This document shows positions 41,976 to 50,984 of a DNA stretch of 64,000 nt, piece after piece (the stretch's first letter is position 1; every line of letters starts with the position of its first letter). Source of the stretch: Hungatella hathewayi (GTDB lineage: Bacteria > Bacillota > Clostridia > Lachnospirales > Lachnospiraceae). The position numbers were made by a program, and so were the translations under genes. The stretch is from the NCBI GenBank assembly GCA_025149285.1, contig CP102274.1:5854001-5918000 (forward strand), given 5' to 3'. The notes beneath the pieces are model-generated. The model was not told where the DNA came from. It was given only the letters and a program-made list of their open reading frames with translations, and ran no database searches.

Positions 41976-42611
41976 TTAAACTGCTGCTTTTACTGTTTCC
42001 TTGATTGTTACTAAGGACTTCTTCGGTCCTGGTACAGCGCCCTTAACCAGAATTAAGTTGTTCTCTGCATCGACCTTAACGATCTCAAGATTCTGGATTG
42101 TTACACGCTTGTTACCCATCTGTCCAGGCATCTTTTTGCCCTTGAATACCTTGCTCGGGTCAGAACAGGAACCGTTGGAACCTGCATGACGATGGAACTT
42201 GGAACCGTGAGCCATAGGTCCTCTGGACTGTCCGTGTCTCTTAATAGCACCCTGGAAACCTTTACCTTTGGAGATTGCGGTTGCATCAATCTTATCGCCT
42301 GCAGCGAAGATGTCTGCCTTAATTTCGTCCTTTACGGAATACTCGGAAGCATTCTCGAACTTGAACTCTCTTACGTATCTCTTGTAAGATACACCGGCCT
42401 TATCAAAGTGGCCTTTCACTGGCTTGCTCACAAGTTTTGCTCTCTTGTCAACAAAACCAACCTGTACTGCATCGTAACCGTCGTTCTCAGCTGTCTTAAC
42501 CTGTGTTACTACACACGGGCCGGCTAAAAGAACTGTTACTGGAGTTAATACTCCGTCCTCATTGAAGATCTGTGTCATTCCGACTTTGGTAGCTAATATA
42601 CCCTTCTTCAT
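41976..42611 (-). CDS. rplC: 50S ribosomal protein L3 (uL3)
   Basis: 211 residues; MKKGILATKVGMTQIFNEDG and the loop HGQSRGPMAHGSKFHRHAGS with MPGQMGN. AGGAGGTAAAAAC precedes the ATG. A 266-base spacer, unusually long for this position, separates it from rpsJ. Confidence 0.97.
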   Translation of the reverse strand: MKKGILATKVGMTQIFNEDGVLTPVTVLLAGPCVVTQVKTAENDGYDAVQVGFVDKRAKLVSKPVKGHFDKAGVSYKRYVREFKFENASEYSVKDEIKADIFAAGDKIDATAISKGKGFQGAIKRHGQSRGPMAHGSKFHRHAGSNGSCSDPSKVFKGKKMPGQMGNKRVTIQNLEIVKVDAENNLILVKGAVPGPKKSLVTIKETVKAAV

Positions 42612-42877
42612 GTTTTTACCTCCTGTTTGTTAATTCTACAGCGGATTGCCGGGATTATAAATCCCTTCTGCAATCATCCTAGAACAGTCCAATATAAGTG
42701 GAACACTATGACTCCGTCTGAAGCTCCCTCTGGTGCTTACACAGCGGGCTTTTCGGGAGATGTTGATTCCTTTGGAGGAACTGGAGAGTTCCCCTCACCG
42801 AGGTTCGGCGGAATGGTGTGTTGCTTCTATATCTAAACCCTTCAGGATATTACCTTAATTGATGTGATGAAGAATGC
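42612..42877. other. 266-base spacer between rpsJ and rplC
   Basis: No gene. The transcript has several locally pairing segments, such as GGGATTTATAATCCC and GGAGGAACTGGAGAGTTCCC. rpsJ and rplC are normally within about 50 bases, so this may be an extra regulatory leader or an insertion. Confidence 0.45.
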
Positions 42878-43195
42878 TTATTTGTTCTTCATCTTGATAT
42901 CAATGTATACACCGGCCGGCATTTCCAGTCTGGATAATGCGTCCACAGTCTTCTGACTTGGTGTAATGATATCGATGAGTCTCTTGTGCGTTCTCTGCTC
43001 GAACTGCTCTCTAGAATCTTTGTACTTGTGAACTGCACGTAAGATGGTTACCACTTCCTTCTTCGTTGGTAACGGCACCGGTCCGCTCACCTGTGATCCT
43101 GTTTTTTTCACAGTGTCGATGATTTTGCTTGCAGACTGATCAACTAACTGATGATCGTACGCCTTTAATGTGATTCTCATTACTTGACTTGCCAT
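42878..43195 (-). CDS. rpsJ: 30S ribosomal protein S10 (uS10)
   Basis: 105 residues from MASQVMRITLKAYDHQLVDQ, with GPVPLPTKKEVVTILR and FEQRTHKRLIDI. AAAGGAGGCGAC precedes the ATG at 43195. First gene of the S10-spc-alpha superoperon. A start at the internal Met (MRITLK, 43180) is possible. Confidence 0.96.
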   Translation of the reverse strand: MASQVMRITLKAYDHQLVDQSASKIIDTVKKTGSQVSGPVPLPTKKEVVTILRAVHKYKDSREQFEQRTHKRLIDIITPSQKTVDALSRLEMPAGVYIDIKMKNK

Positions 43196-43232
43196 AAAAA
43201 AAGTCGCCTCCTTTTCGCACTTAATAGAAGTA

Positions 43233-43336
43233 CGACAAGCGGTGACTGTACACGTTCCCGTGTGTGTCCTCCAGGACCCCACACTGACTTTCCGTTTTTT
43301 CGAAACAGAATTCTTTAATTGTACAGTGACTTGTCG
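43233..43336 (-). promoter_or_regulatory. Structured leader RNA of the S10 operon
   Basis: Long-range stem: CGACAAG/CTTGTCG (43330-43336 with 43233-43239) and ACTGTACA/TGTACAGT (43320-43327 with 43245-43252), separated by an asymmetric internal loop. Inside are small hairpins CACGTTCCCGTG and GTCCTCCAGGAC. The closed domain sits between the promoter and rpsJ. It is a candidate autoregulatory leader. Confidence 0.6.
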
Positions 43337-43453
43337 CCAGTTTCCTAACTTGACATTCGCTCCACGGAAAACCTGCCTTTGCTTCCCGCACTTTCGTTCG
43401 GTGAATTCAGACAGCAACCTCACGCTTCACAGCTATCATGCCACAGCCTTTAC

Positions 43454-43482
43454 AGAATAGCACACTTTTTTTTACATTGCAA
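43454..43482 (-). promoter_or_regulatory. Promoter of the S10 operon
   Basis: Minus strand TTGCAA (43482-43477), 17-base spacer with a run of A, TATTCT (43459-43454). Gives a leader of about 250 bases before rpsJ. Confidence 0.7.
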
Positions 43483-43699
43483 GCATTTTTTTCTTTATTT
43501 TATAATTTTTTTTGATTTTTTCCCATCCGCTGCAAATCCGCTGTTTTCGTGGCATATTTCGCTGTTTCTTCTTAGTTTCTTCTTATTAATAATAACTGTA
43601 AAGAACCGGTGCATCCCACCTGTCCATGCCTCGGTCCGGGAAACGCAGCCAGCTGCGGTGCCGAACCGGCGAAGGGCAGATAAGCCGGATCAGCCAGAC

Positions 43700-43739
43700 A
43701 AAAAACAGGATCAGAGCCGCCTTTTCTGCTCCAATCCTG
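43700..43739 (-). terminator. Terminator of the third wall-binding protein gene
   Basis: CAGGATTGGAGC and GCTCTGATCCTG pair (one mismatch) with an AGAAAAGGCG loop, then TTTTTT on the minus strand; 50 bases after the stop at 43791. It also separates this gene from the S10 promoter. Confidence 0.85.
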
Positions 43740-43790
43740 CATTCCTGTCATGTCTATGATATTCCTTCTGAATCTCTCTTACACGGATTC

Positions 43791-45149
43791 TTATTCTTTC
43801 CAAACCGGTTCGGTCGGCTCACGATAGCTTCCGGAGGCATTCTCGTCATCCACCTTTAAAAGGGAGCCGCTGCTGCTCGTCTTGTACTTCACCCCATCCG
43901 CATTCTTAACCGTCGTGTTCTTGGCGACTTTGCCCGAGGAGTTTACTACATAGGTCGTGTAGCTGTTTCCAGCCGGAATCGTAATCGGCTCATATCTGAC
44001 ACCGTCCTCCGCTCTCTGCAGCCTGCCCATATAATAGAGATACCCGTCCTTTACTCCGGTATAGCCACGGCCGCTGTCGCTGAAGTAATACGTCTCTTCA
44101 CCGCCGTCTCCCTCGCTGACCTTGATCTTCCCCTTCTGCATGGTACTCGTCTTCTTGTCACCAAAATAGTAAGCGGTATACTCCGTGCTGCTTCCAATCC
44201 TGACCTTCTGAAGGCCGTAGACCGGATTCCCCTTGTCGTTAAACAGATACGTCTTTCCGTTAATCTTGGTTAAATTCTGTGTCGTGGCCTCCCCTTCCTT
44301 CGGCCCCGCCTTTGGCGTTCCGTTGGTAGAGAAATAGAACCATTCCACCTCATCTTCATATCCCGTTAAATCCTCCGGCGGTTCTACTGAATACCATCCG
44401 GTTCTTAGCTTCCCACTGGAATCGTAATACTTGTAATTCTGGATATCGTAATCCGCATTATCCACTCCGACATTCTTCCAGCCCGTCTGAAGGGCTCCGT
44501 CAGAATCGAAGCAGTACGCTACGCCGTCAATCTTATAGGTACCATAGTCTCCGCTGGTATCCTTCGGCATATACTTCTTGCCGCTGTCACTGAAATAGTA
44601 CCAGTGCTTGCCGTCGTCGCCCTCATCTCCGGGAGACATGCGGTCTGGATCGTAATCGCTGTCCGGCGGAAACAGCTTCTGCCAGCCTGTCCTCATGGCT
44701 CCGTCCGTACCGCAGTAATACATGTTGTCCAGAACCCAGCCAGTCTGCATCTCACCGTTAGAATCAAAATAATACCATTTATTATTAATCTTGGACCAGT
44801 TATCCATAATCGCTTTTCCGCTGCTTCCGAAGTAATACCACTTATACTCGGAGCTGCCGGTCTCCTGAAACTTCATCCACTTATCCGTTACCAGAATCCC
44901 GTTAGAATCCATATAATAAGTATTATCTACCCATGTATTCACGGCCATCTCGCCATTGCCGTTCAAATATCTCCATAAGTTGTCCGCGCCTTTTTTCCAC
45001 ACATTGGTCACTTTATATCCGTTGGAATCATAGTAAACCCATGTATTTCCAGACTGCGCCCATCCCTCCGCTGCCCATGCGCTCATGGTGGCAGTTCCTA
45101 ATGCCAGTACTGCAGCAACCGCCAGTACAACGAAACCTTTTCTCTTCAT
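43791..45149 (-). CDS. Secreted cell-wall-binding repeat protein
   Basis: 452 residues. Signal peptide MKRKGFVVLAVAAVLALGTA, cleaved near AWAA (about 27). Nearly the whole mature protein is made of about fifteen wall-binding repeats of the choline/glucan-binding type, for example NNKWYYFDSNGEMQTGW, some degenerate and some expanded with acidic loops (DPDRMSPGDEGDDG). No enzymatic domain seen. Related in repeat type to the two proteins at 22085-24363 but with no Fn3-like part. Own promoter at 45189-45217. Confidence 0.87.
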   Translation of the reverse strand: MKRKGFVVLAVAAVLALGTATMSAWAAEGWAQSGNTWVYYDSNGYKVTNVWKKGADNLWRYLNGNGEMAVNTWVDNTYYMDSNGILVTDKWMKFQETGSSEYKWYYFGSSGKAIMDNWSKINNKWYYFDSNGEMQTGWVLDNMYYCGTDGAMRTGWQKLFPPDSDYDPDRMSPGDEGDDGKHWYYFSDSGKKYMPKDTSGDYGTYKIDGVAYCFDSDGALQTGWKNVGVDNADYDIQNYKYYDSSGKLRTGWYSVEPPEDLTGYEDEVEWFYFSTNGTPKAGPKEGEATTQNLTKINGKTYLFNDKGNPVYGLQKVRIGSSTEYTAYYFGDKKTSTMQKGKIKVSEGDGGEETYYFSDSGRGYTGVKDGYLYYMGRLQRAEDGVRYEPITIPAGNSYTTYVVNSSGKVAKNTTVKNADGVKYKTSSSGSLLKVDDENASGSYREPTEPVWKE

Positions 45150-45188
45150 ATTGTCACTCCTTACAGGATTCTCCTTTTTACACTATTC

Positions 45189-45217
45189 ATTGTAGCAATT
45201 TATCTGAAATTATTCAA
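45189..45217 (-). promoter_or_regulatory. Promoter of the third wall-binding protein gene
   Basis: Minus strand TTGAAT (45217-45212), 17-base spacer, TACAAT (45194-45189), 40 bases before the start. Confidence 0.7.
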
Positions 45218-45322
45218 CTATTATTATCTTTCATTTCTATTACAATTTTTACGCAGATTACGGATCATATACAGTTTCGTAACAATGCAACTGTATCGTC
45301 TGCAGTTCAGTCCCCGCTTCCC

Positions 45323-45351
45323 TTGACGCTTTTCGCCTTATCCAGTATAAT
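45323..45351 (+). promoter_or_regulatory. Promoter of the methyltransferase gene
   Basis: Plus strand TTGACG (45323-45328), 17-base spacer, TATAAT (45346-45351), about 55 bases before the start. Divergent from the wall-binding protein promoter. Confidence 0.78.
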
Positions 45352-45406
45352 CATAGAATCATGAAATGAATTTACGGTGAATACAGAAAGGTCAGGGATA
45401 AACGGC

Positions 45407-46276
45407 ATGTGGATTGCAGACGGTTGGAAGGATTATGAAGTAATAGACTGTTCAGAAGGAGAAAAACTGGAGCGGTGGGGGAACTACACACTGGTTCGCC
45501 CGGACCCTCAGGTAATCTGGTCCACCCCGAAGACAGAGAAAGGCTGGAAGCATAGAAACGGACATTACCACCGCAGCGCAAAGGGCGGCGGAGAATGGGA
45601 ATTCTTCGATCTGCCTCAGCAGTGGAGTATTCAATACAGAGAGCTCACATTTCAGCTGAAGCCCTTCAGTTTTAAGCATACCGGACTGTTTCCGGAACAG
45701 GCGGCCAACTGGGACTGGTTCGGCACTAAAATCAGAGAGGCCGGACGCCCGGTCAAGGTCTTAAATCTGTTTGCCTACACCGGAGGAGCAACGTTAGCCG
45801 CTGCCGCTGCCGGAGCATCGGTCACTCACGTGGACGCCTCTAAGGGCATGGTGGGATGGGCGAAGGAAAACGCCCGTTCCTCAGGTCTTGAATCGGCTCC
45901 GATCCGCTGGATCGTAGACGACTGCGTCAAGTTCGTGGAACGGGAAATCCGGCGCGGGAATCATTATGACGGAATCATCATGGATCCTCCCTCCTATGGC
46001 CGCGGCCCCAAGGGAGAGATCTGGAAGATCGAAGAATCCATTCATCCGCTGGTAAAGCTCTGTGCCCAGCTTCTCTCGGATGATCCGCTCTTCTATCTTA
46101 TCAACTCCTATACCACGGGCCTGGCCCCCGCCGTCTTAACCTACATGCTTTCCATCGAAGTGGGAAAGAAACACGGCGGTTTCGTCCGGTCGGAGGAGGT
46201 CGGTCTTCCGGTTACCCGGACGGGCCTCGTACTTCCATGCGGTGCCTCAGGCCGCTGGTCATCGACCCCCGTTTAA
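45407..46276 (+). CDS. Class I SAM-dependent methyltransferase (RlmI-like)
   Basis: 289 residues from MWIADGWKDYEVIDCSEGEK. SAM-binding motif LNLFAYTGGATLAAAAAGA (about 121-139), acidic VDASKGMVGWAKENA, and catalytic-type motif MDPPSYGRGPKGE (about 192-204), as in RlmI-family 23S rRNA cytosine methyltransferases; the PUA domain of true RlmI is absent. Substrate not certain. The ATG at 45407 (AAAGGTCAGGG upstream) is chosen over a GTG ten codons earlier. Convergent with the acyltransferase gene, overlapping by 18 bases. The only long plus-strand gene besides nanA. Confidence 0.85.
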   Translation: MWIADGWKDYEVIDCSEGEKLERWGNYTLVRPDPQVIWSTPKTEKGWKHRNGHYHRSAKGGGEWEFFDLPQQWSIQYRELTFQLKPFSFKHTGLFPEQAANWDWFGTKIREAGRPVKVLNLFAYTGGATLAAAAAGASVTHVDASKGMVGWAKENARSSGLESAPIRWIVDDCVKFVEREIRRGNHYDGIIMDPPSYGRGPKGEIWKIEESIHPLVKLCAQLLSDDPLFYLINSYTTGLAPAVLTYMLSIEVGKKHGGFVRSEEVGLPVTRTGLVLPCGASGRWSSTPV

Positions 46277-47296
46277 CAGTCTCCACACGGCAGGCATCAA
46301 ACGCCGGATCAGGCCGCCGGCCAGCCAGCTTAACACAACTGCAAACAGCGGCATAAAAAAGAACAGAAGAAATGCAAGAACCGGTACAGGCGGGAGCAGC
46401 AATGCTCCCGTTTTGTTGATCAGCCGTACGAGTGCAAAGTGAACCGCATACAAAAAGAAATTATTCTTCATAAAATCCCTGGCCTCGAAAAGGCGCTCCT
46501 CCGGAACCGTGAGCCATAAGCCCACCGGAACCAGAAGCCGGTAAACCACGGTGACAGATGCCGCCTCTCCCAGACTGCTGCCGGGCAGATCCGTTCCCAG
46601 GGAGATGCAGCCGGCAATCATGAGCGCGATTCCTACAAGCAGACGCTTCCGCGTCCAGACGCCTTCCACCACCGCTTTTCCGTGCACGGCTGCAAAGGCA
46701 GCGAAGGAATAGTAAAACAGTGCGTCCAGGTTCAGCAGCGGCAGATCAATTCCCAGGTAGACGCCAGCCAGCAAAACTGCCAGAAACGCGATTCCGGGCC
46801 AAACCCGTTTTACCGCCAGGTAAATAAGGGGAGCAAGAAGAATGAGAAGAATCAGCTGGTACAGATACCAGAATACATAATTATAGGTATAATTCAGAAT
46901 TGCATCAACCGTTTCCGGAAGGCCGAACGGAATCTTCCCCTTACCGATCACATCAGAAATATAAGGAAGTCTGCTTCCGATCACATAACCAAAATAGTAC
47001 AGACTGTTCCACACGATATACGGAACCAGAACGCTCCTGATCCGGGAGTTCCACTTTCGCATTAAGATCTCCGGTCTGTATCCGCGGAAAAAGAGGTAGG
47101 AGGATATCATAAAAAAGCCGGGAACGGCGATCTGGGCGATTCTGTCTCCAAAAAAACGTTCCAGACGCACCAGGGAAGCCGCCGATTTGGTATTTCCCAG
47201 AAACAGCACGGCATTATAGGAATGCACCCAGATAACCAGCACACTGAACAGGAAGGTAAACCAGTATATTTTGTTTCTGAATGTTTTTTCTGCCAT
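46259..47296 (-). CDS. Membrane acyltransferase (Acyltransferase_3 family)
   Basis: 345 residues from MAEKTFRNKIYWFTFLFSVL, with about ten membrane spans. Early VIWVHSYNAVLFLG carries the family His; RSVLVPYIVWNSLYYFGYVI is typical of these O-acyltransferases, which modify cell-surface sugars or lipids. The substrate is unknown. GGGGAGGTACCG precedes the ATG at 47296 (a GTG two codons earlier also possible). Its 3' end overlaps the methyltransferase on the other strand. Confidence 0.83.
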   Translation of the reverse strand: MAEKTFRNKIYWFTFLFSVLVIWVHSYNAVLFLGNTKSAASLVRLERFFGDRIAQIAVPGFFMISSYLFFRGYRPEILMRKWNSRIRSVLVPYIVWNSLYYFGYVIGSRLPYISDVIGKGKIPFGLPETVDAILNYTYNYVFWYLYQLILLILLAPLIYLAVKRVWPGIAFLAVLLAGVYLGIDLPLLNLDALFYYSFAAFAAVHGKAVVEGVWTRKRLLVGIALMIAGCISLGTDLPGSSLGEAASVTVVYRLLVPVGLWLTVPEERLFEARDFMKNNFFLYAVHFALVRLINKTGALLLPPVPVLAFLLFFFMPLFAVVLSWLAGGLIRRLMPAVWRLLNGGR

Positions 47297-47439
47297 GGTC
47301 ACGGTACCTCCCCTCTCATTCTGATATCTATTTTATTCTATCACATCAGGAAAAGAACAGGCAATACATTTAGTCAAATCCGCAGGAGCCAGAGCGGGCT
47401 GTTGGGGCCGCGGACACCAGGTACACTGTAACAACTCTC

Positions 47440-47482
47440 AAAAAAAGAAGAGACGGACGGATTCATTCCAGTCAGTCTCTTC
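47440..47482 (-). terminator. Terminator of the sugar ABC transporter operon
   Basis: GAAGAGAC (minus strand) with GTCTCTTC around a loop that includes GACTGGAATGAATCCGTC, then TTTTTTT. Lies 42 bases after the stop at 47524. Confidence 0.87.
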
Positions 47483-47523
47483 CTATATTATATGGAGATG
47501 CGCAGCTTTCCGTTTTCGTGCAC

Positions 47524-48408
47524 TTAACCCTTTACCGCCCCCATCGTAATTCCCTGCGTAAAGTATCTCTGGAAACAGAGGAATACTATGATGATCGGGA
47601 CGGATGCCAGGGCCGCACCGGCCATGATCAGTCCAAAGTCGTTGGACATCTCACTCAGCTTACTGGCAATACCTAAAGCAATCGTCTTTGATTCATTCTG
47701 AGTCAGCATAACCAGCTGCAGCGGATATTCATTCCAGGAGTTAATGAATGTAAAGATAGCCAGCGCACCAAATCCCGGTTTGATGATTGGAAATGCCACA
47801 TTCACGAAGGTGGTCAGTTCTCCTGCTCCGTCAATCCGGCATGCCTCCAGAAGGGACGTCGGAATATTCTCAGAGAACTGCTTCATCATAAATACGCCGA
47901 ACGGCCAGCCTACTACCGGGAAGATTACCGCAAACATGGAGCCCCATACGGATTTTAAAAATCCCATCGCGGACATCTGTCTCATCAAAGGAATCAGAAT
48001 AACCTGTTTCGGAAGCGCCATAGCGCATACGAACAGTCCGAAGATCACACTCTTACCCCAGAAACGTTTCTTTGCCAGTGCATATCCCGCCAGAGAAGAG
48101 GTGATACAGGTAAGCCCCATCGCCACAACGGAGATAAACACGCTGTTAAACAGCCATCGGATTGCCATCGGCATACCAATGCCGAACAGTTTCGTTCCAC
48201 TCTTGAACAGCCGGTTATAGTTATCCCATGTAATTGTTGTGGGGAACCACTTTACCATTTCGCCGGACTTGATAATAATATCGCTTTTCTCTTTTACGGA
48301 ACCGGTAATAATCCAGTACAGCGGAAAGAGGAAGAAAACTGCGAGGACTGCCAGCAGGATGAGTGAAACAATATAATACGGACTGATTGTTTTCTTTTTA
48401 TTTTCCAT
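47524..48408 (-). CDS. Sugar ABC transporter permease (MalG-like)
   Basis: 294 residues with six membrane spans. The EAA loop EACRIDGAGELTTFVNVAFPIIKPG (from about 190) is the MalG-type ATPase contact. Ends QRYFTQGITMGAVKG, typical of CUT1 permeases. Partner of the next permease; the operon has no ATPase, so it probably uses a shared MsmX-type ATPase encoded elsewhere. Confidence 0.92.
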   Translation of the reverse strand: MENKKKTISPYYIVSLILLAVLAVFFLFPLYWIITGSVKEKSDIIIKSGEMVKWFPTTITWDNYNRLFKSGTKLFGIGMPMAIRWLFNSVFISVVAMGLTCITSSLAGYALAKKRFWGKSVIFGLFVCAMALPKQVILIPLMRQMSAMGFLKSVWGSMFAVIFPVVGWPFGVFMMKQFSENIPTSLLEACRIDGAGELTTFVNVAFPIIKPGFGALAIFTFINSWNEYPLQLVMLTQNESKTIALGIASKLSEMSNDFGLIMAGAALASVPIIIVFLCFQRYFTQGITMGAVKG

Positions 48409-48422
48409 ATCTTTCGCTCCTC

Positions 48423-49379
48423 CTATTCCGATGTGCCGCCGTTCATGACCTTAAACTGCAGGGCACTGAACAGAGCAATTACAATCGCCAGAACCACACC
48501 CATGGCATTGGCATATCCAAACTCCTTGGTGGTCTTAAATGCAATCTCATACAGCAGGTACATTACCGTACTGGTGCTGTAATTCGGGCCGCCGGAGGTC
48601 AGAAGCTGGATCAGCGCGAAACACTGGAAACTGTTGATGGTGGTAATTACCGCCACATACAGCGTCGTCGGCATAATAGACGGCCACTTGATGTTCCAGA
48701 ACACCTGGAAATTATTGGCTCCATCCACCTTGGCGGCTTCCTCCATGGAGGCGTCCACATTGCCTAACGCCGCCACGTAAAGAACGATTGGCTGGCCGAT
48801 GGAGGTCGTAAACAGAATCAGAATAATACACCAGAGGGCCATGGACTCACCGGAGGTCCATGGAAGCGGCTGCCCGCCAAAGCTCCTGATGATATAGTTA
48901 AAAAGGCCGTCATACTTATCAAACATCCATTTCCATACAACAACAACCGCTACGGAACCGGTAACAACCGGCAGATAGAAAACACAGCGGAAGAAGGAGC
49001 GGATACCGGAGCGCATCTTATAAATGGCTGTTCCAACCCACAGAGAGAATGCGGTTACGACAGGAACCGATACGACCACGATAATCACGGTATTAACCGC
49101 CGATTTTAAGAAAATCTTATCCTGAAAAAGCCGGATATAGTTGGCAAATCCTACGGCAGTCCCCTTAGGATCCTGAAAACTGGCATTGGTAAAACTGGTG
49201 ATCACGCCCGACGCCATCGGAAAAATAACGAACCCTACAAAGAAGATCAGCGCCGGCAGCAGAAACATGTAAGAAACGAACGTCTCTCTTCGCTGGAGCA
49301 CTTTGCTGCGTGCAGGCATCTTTTCTTTTTTCTTTTTTGAATGCCCGGGTTTTTGTGTGGAAACAGTTGTATTTGCCAT
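48423..49379 (-). CDS. Sugar ABC transporter permease (MalF-like)
   Basis: 318 residues, six spans after a basic N-terminus (HSKKKKEKMPARSKVLQRRE). The EAA loop is MEEAAKVDGANNFQVFWNIK (about 222-241). CUT1 family. Separated from the binding-protein gene by a stable hairpin (49406-49442), a usual way to keep the binding protein in excess. Confidence 0.92.
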   Translation of the reverse strand: MANTTVSTQKPGHSKKKKEKMPARSKVLQRRETFVSYMFLLPALIFFVGFVIFPMASGVITSFTNASFQDPKGTAVGFANYIRLFQDKIFLKSAVNTVIIVVVSVPVVTAFSLWVGTAIYKMRSGIRSFFRCVFYLPVVTGSVAVVVVWKWMFDKYDGLFNYIIRSFGGQPLPWTSGESMALWCIILILFTTSIGQPIVLYVAALGNVDASMEEAAKVDGANNFQVFWNIKWPSIMPTTLYVAVITTINSFQCFALIQLLTSGGPNYSTSTVMYLLYEIAFKTTKEFGYANAMGVVLAIVIALFSALQFKVMNGGTSE

Positions 49380-49405
49380 GTGTTTACACTTCCTCCCTAA
49401 AGATT

Positions 49406-49442
49406 GGCTTCCTCCCTCTGCGCTCTGCAGAAGAAGGAAGCC
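49406..49442 (-). other. Hairpin after the binding-protein gene
   Basis: GGCTTCCT and AGGAAGCC (8 bases) around a 21-base loop, followed on the minus strand by AATCTTT. Likely an RNA-stabilizing or partial terminator hairpin between the binding protein and permease genes. Confidence 0.65.
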
Positions 49443-49472
49443 ATGTATATGTTGCCGTTCATAATCAGTTAT

Positions 49473-50807
49473 TTAATTGCTGTTTGCACTCGTATTGAAC
49501 TCGTCAGCAGCAGCCTGCGGATCGGTACCGTTGAATACCTGCTGAAGCATGTTGAACCACAGCGGACGCATTGCTGCAAATCCTGCACGTGTGTTGTAAT
49601 ATGGGCCATAGTACTGGCTCCAGGAAGCCAGCATTGCTTTATGCTCATCTCCAGGATACAGATCGCCGAAAGAAGTACGTACCGGGAATGCATTGGTCTT
49701 AACAACACTCTTCGGACCCCATTCAGGATCATCACAGATAAATTTCACAAATTTTTTCGATGCCTCAGCGCGAGCCTCATCTTTATTATCAAAGATAGCA
49801 AAACCGTTTACCAGATACTCTAAGGAAGGTTTGCCGTTCTCAGACGGGAACGGAACGGAAAGCTGCGTAAAGTCATCCGATGCATAGGTAATCTCACTGG
49901 AAGTACCAAAGCAGAATGTCATCGCTGCAGTCTCCTGCTGGAACTTCTGAAGTTCGTCAGCCGCTGCCATATCAAAGCCTGCGTCGAGAGCCTTGCTGTC
50001 ATACATGCTCTTTAACAGAGTGAGGGCCTTTACACCGTTTTCGCTGATATTCCACTTGCCGTCATCGCCAACAATGGAAGCTCCGTATAAATTATTTACC
50101 AGAGCACGGGTACCCTGATCGCCGCCCTGTCCTCCGCAGTATACAATACCCGGAACCTGTGTGGGAGCTGCATCACGAAGCGCTTCACACATCTTTACGA
50201 AATTCTCGGTCGTCCATGTACGGTCGCCTTCCAGGTTTACATACTGGAGTGCATCCGCCTTTTCCAGAGCCTCTTTGTTCAGCCCCATATAGAATGGAGA
50301 AGAAGAAATCGGATACATCCAGGCAGTTCCGTCTGCACCTACGCAGGTCTCAACCAGAGACTGGCTGGTTAAATCACTCTTCAGTTCATCTAACATGTCA
50401 TCCAGAGGAACCAGATAGCCGGCTTCTCCAAACTCGATGATACGGCCTGGCGCATCGAAAAGAATATCAGGTGCTGTACCGGAAGTCAGAGCTGCCGTCA
50501 GCTTATCCGGGCCGGATGTAAAGTCGATATACTCTACCTTGACGTTAATGTCAGGATTCTTCGCAGTAAATGCGTCAACGACTTCCTGCTCATATCCGGT
50601 ATCCACGCCAAATGTCGGGAATGCCCACCATACGATATTCGTGGTTTCACCCTCTGCAGTTGTCTCCGGTGCCTTCGCTGCATCTGTTGCCGCTGCTGTC
50701 GTCGTCTCTGGAGCTGCCGCTGTCTCTGCCGGTTTATTCCCGCCGCATCCTGCCAGAGTACCAACTACCATAGCCGTTGCCAAACCAAGAGATAAAATTT
50801 TCTTCAT
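49473..50807 (-). CDS. Sugar ABC transporter substrate-binding lipoprotein
   Basis: 444 residues. Lipoprotein signal MKKILSLGLATAMVVGTLAG, with lipidated Cys21 (LAGCG), then a Thr/Ala-rich tether (25-55) and a family 1 binding-protein fold: IVWWAFPTFGVDTGYEQEVV, LTSGTAPDILFDAPGR, WGPKSVVKTNAFPVRTSFGD. The context (RpiR regulator, NanA, NanE and a kinase nearby) points to sialic acid or a related amino sugar, like the SAT2-type transporters, but the ligand is not shown by sequence. Confidence 0.9.
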   Translation of the reverse strand: MKKILSLGLATAMVVGTLAGCGGNKPAETAAAPETTTAAATDAAKAPETTAEGETTNIVWWAFPTFGVDTGYEQEVVDAFTAKNPDINVKVEYIDFTSGPDKLTAALTSGTAPDILFDAPGRIIEFGEAGYLVPLDDMLDELKSDLTSQSLVETCVGADGTAWMYPISSSPFYMGLNKEALEKADALQYVNLEGDRTWTTENFVKMCEALRDAAPTQVPGIVYCGGQGGDQGTRALVNNLYGASIVGDDGKWNISENGVKALTLLKSMYDSKALDAGFDMAAADELQKFQQETAAMTFCFGTSSEITYASDDFTQLSVPFPSENGKPSLEYLVNGFAIFDNKDEARAEASKKFVKFICDDPEWGPKSVVKTNAFPVRTSFGDLYPGDEHKAMLASWSQYYGPYYNTRAGFAAMRPLWFNMLQQVFNGTDPQAAADEFNTSANSN

Positions 50808-50903
50808 TACTACTCCTCCTTATAATAAGTCAAATTAACGCCAAAGGCATTTGGTCAATCTGTATACTTTTATCAATTTTGCGCCTTTCTCGTTTATGAA
50901 TTT

Positions 50904-50932
50904 ATTATATATCGGAATTTTCTTTTTGTCAA
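50904..50932 (-). promoter_or_regulatory. Promoter of the sugar ABC operon
   Basis: Minus strand TTGACA (50932-50927), 17-base spacer, TATAAT (50909-50904). Perfect consensus boxes about 95 bases before the binding-protein start. Confidence 0.87.
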
Positions 50933-50940
50933 TCTGAAAT

Positions 50941-50953
50941 AAAAAAATTTTTC
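50941..50953 (-). promoter_or_regulatory. A/T dyad upstream of the sugar ABC promoter
   Basis: AAAAAAATTTTTC, 8 bases beyond the -35 box. Same form as the sites at 53943, 61492 and 63361. Candidate RpiR operator or UP element. Confidence 0.45.
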
Positions 50954-50984
50954 TTTTTTTATTTTTTTTAGGAATAATCTTTAG

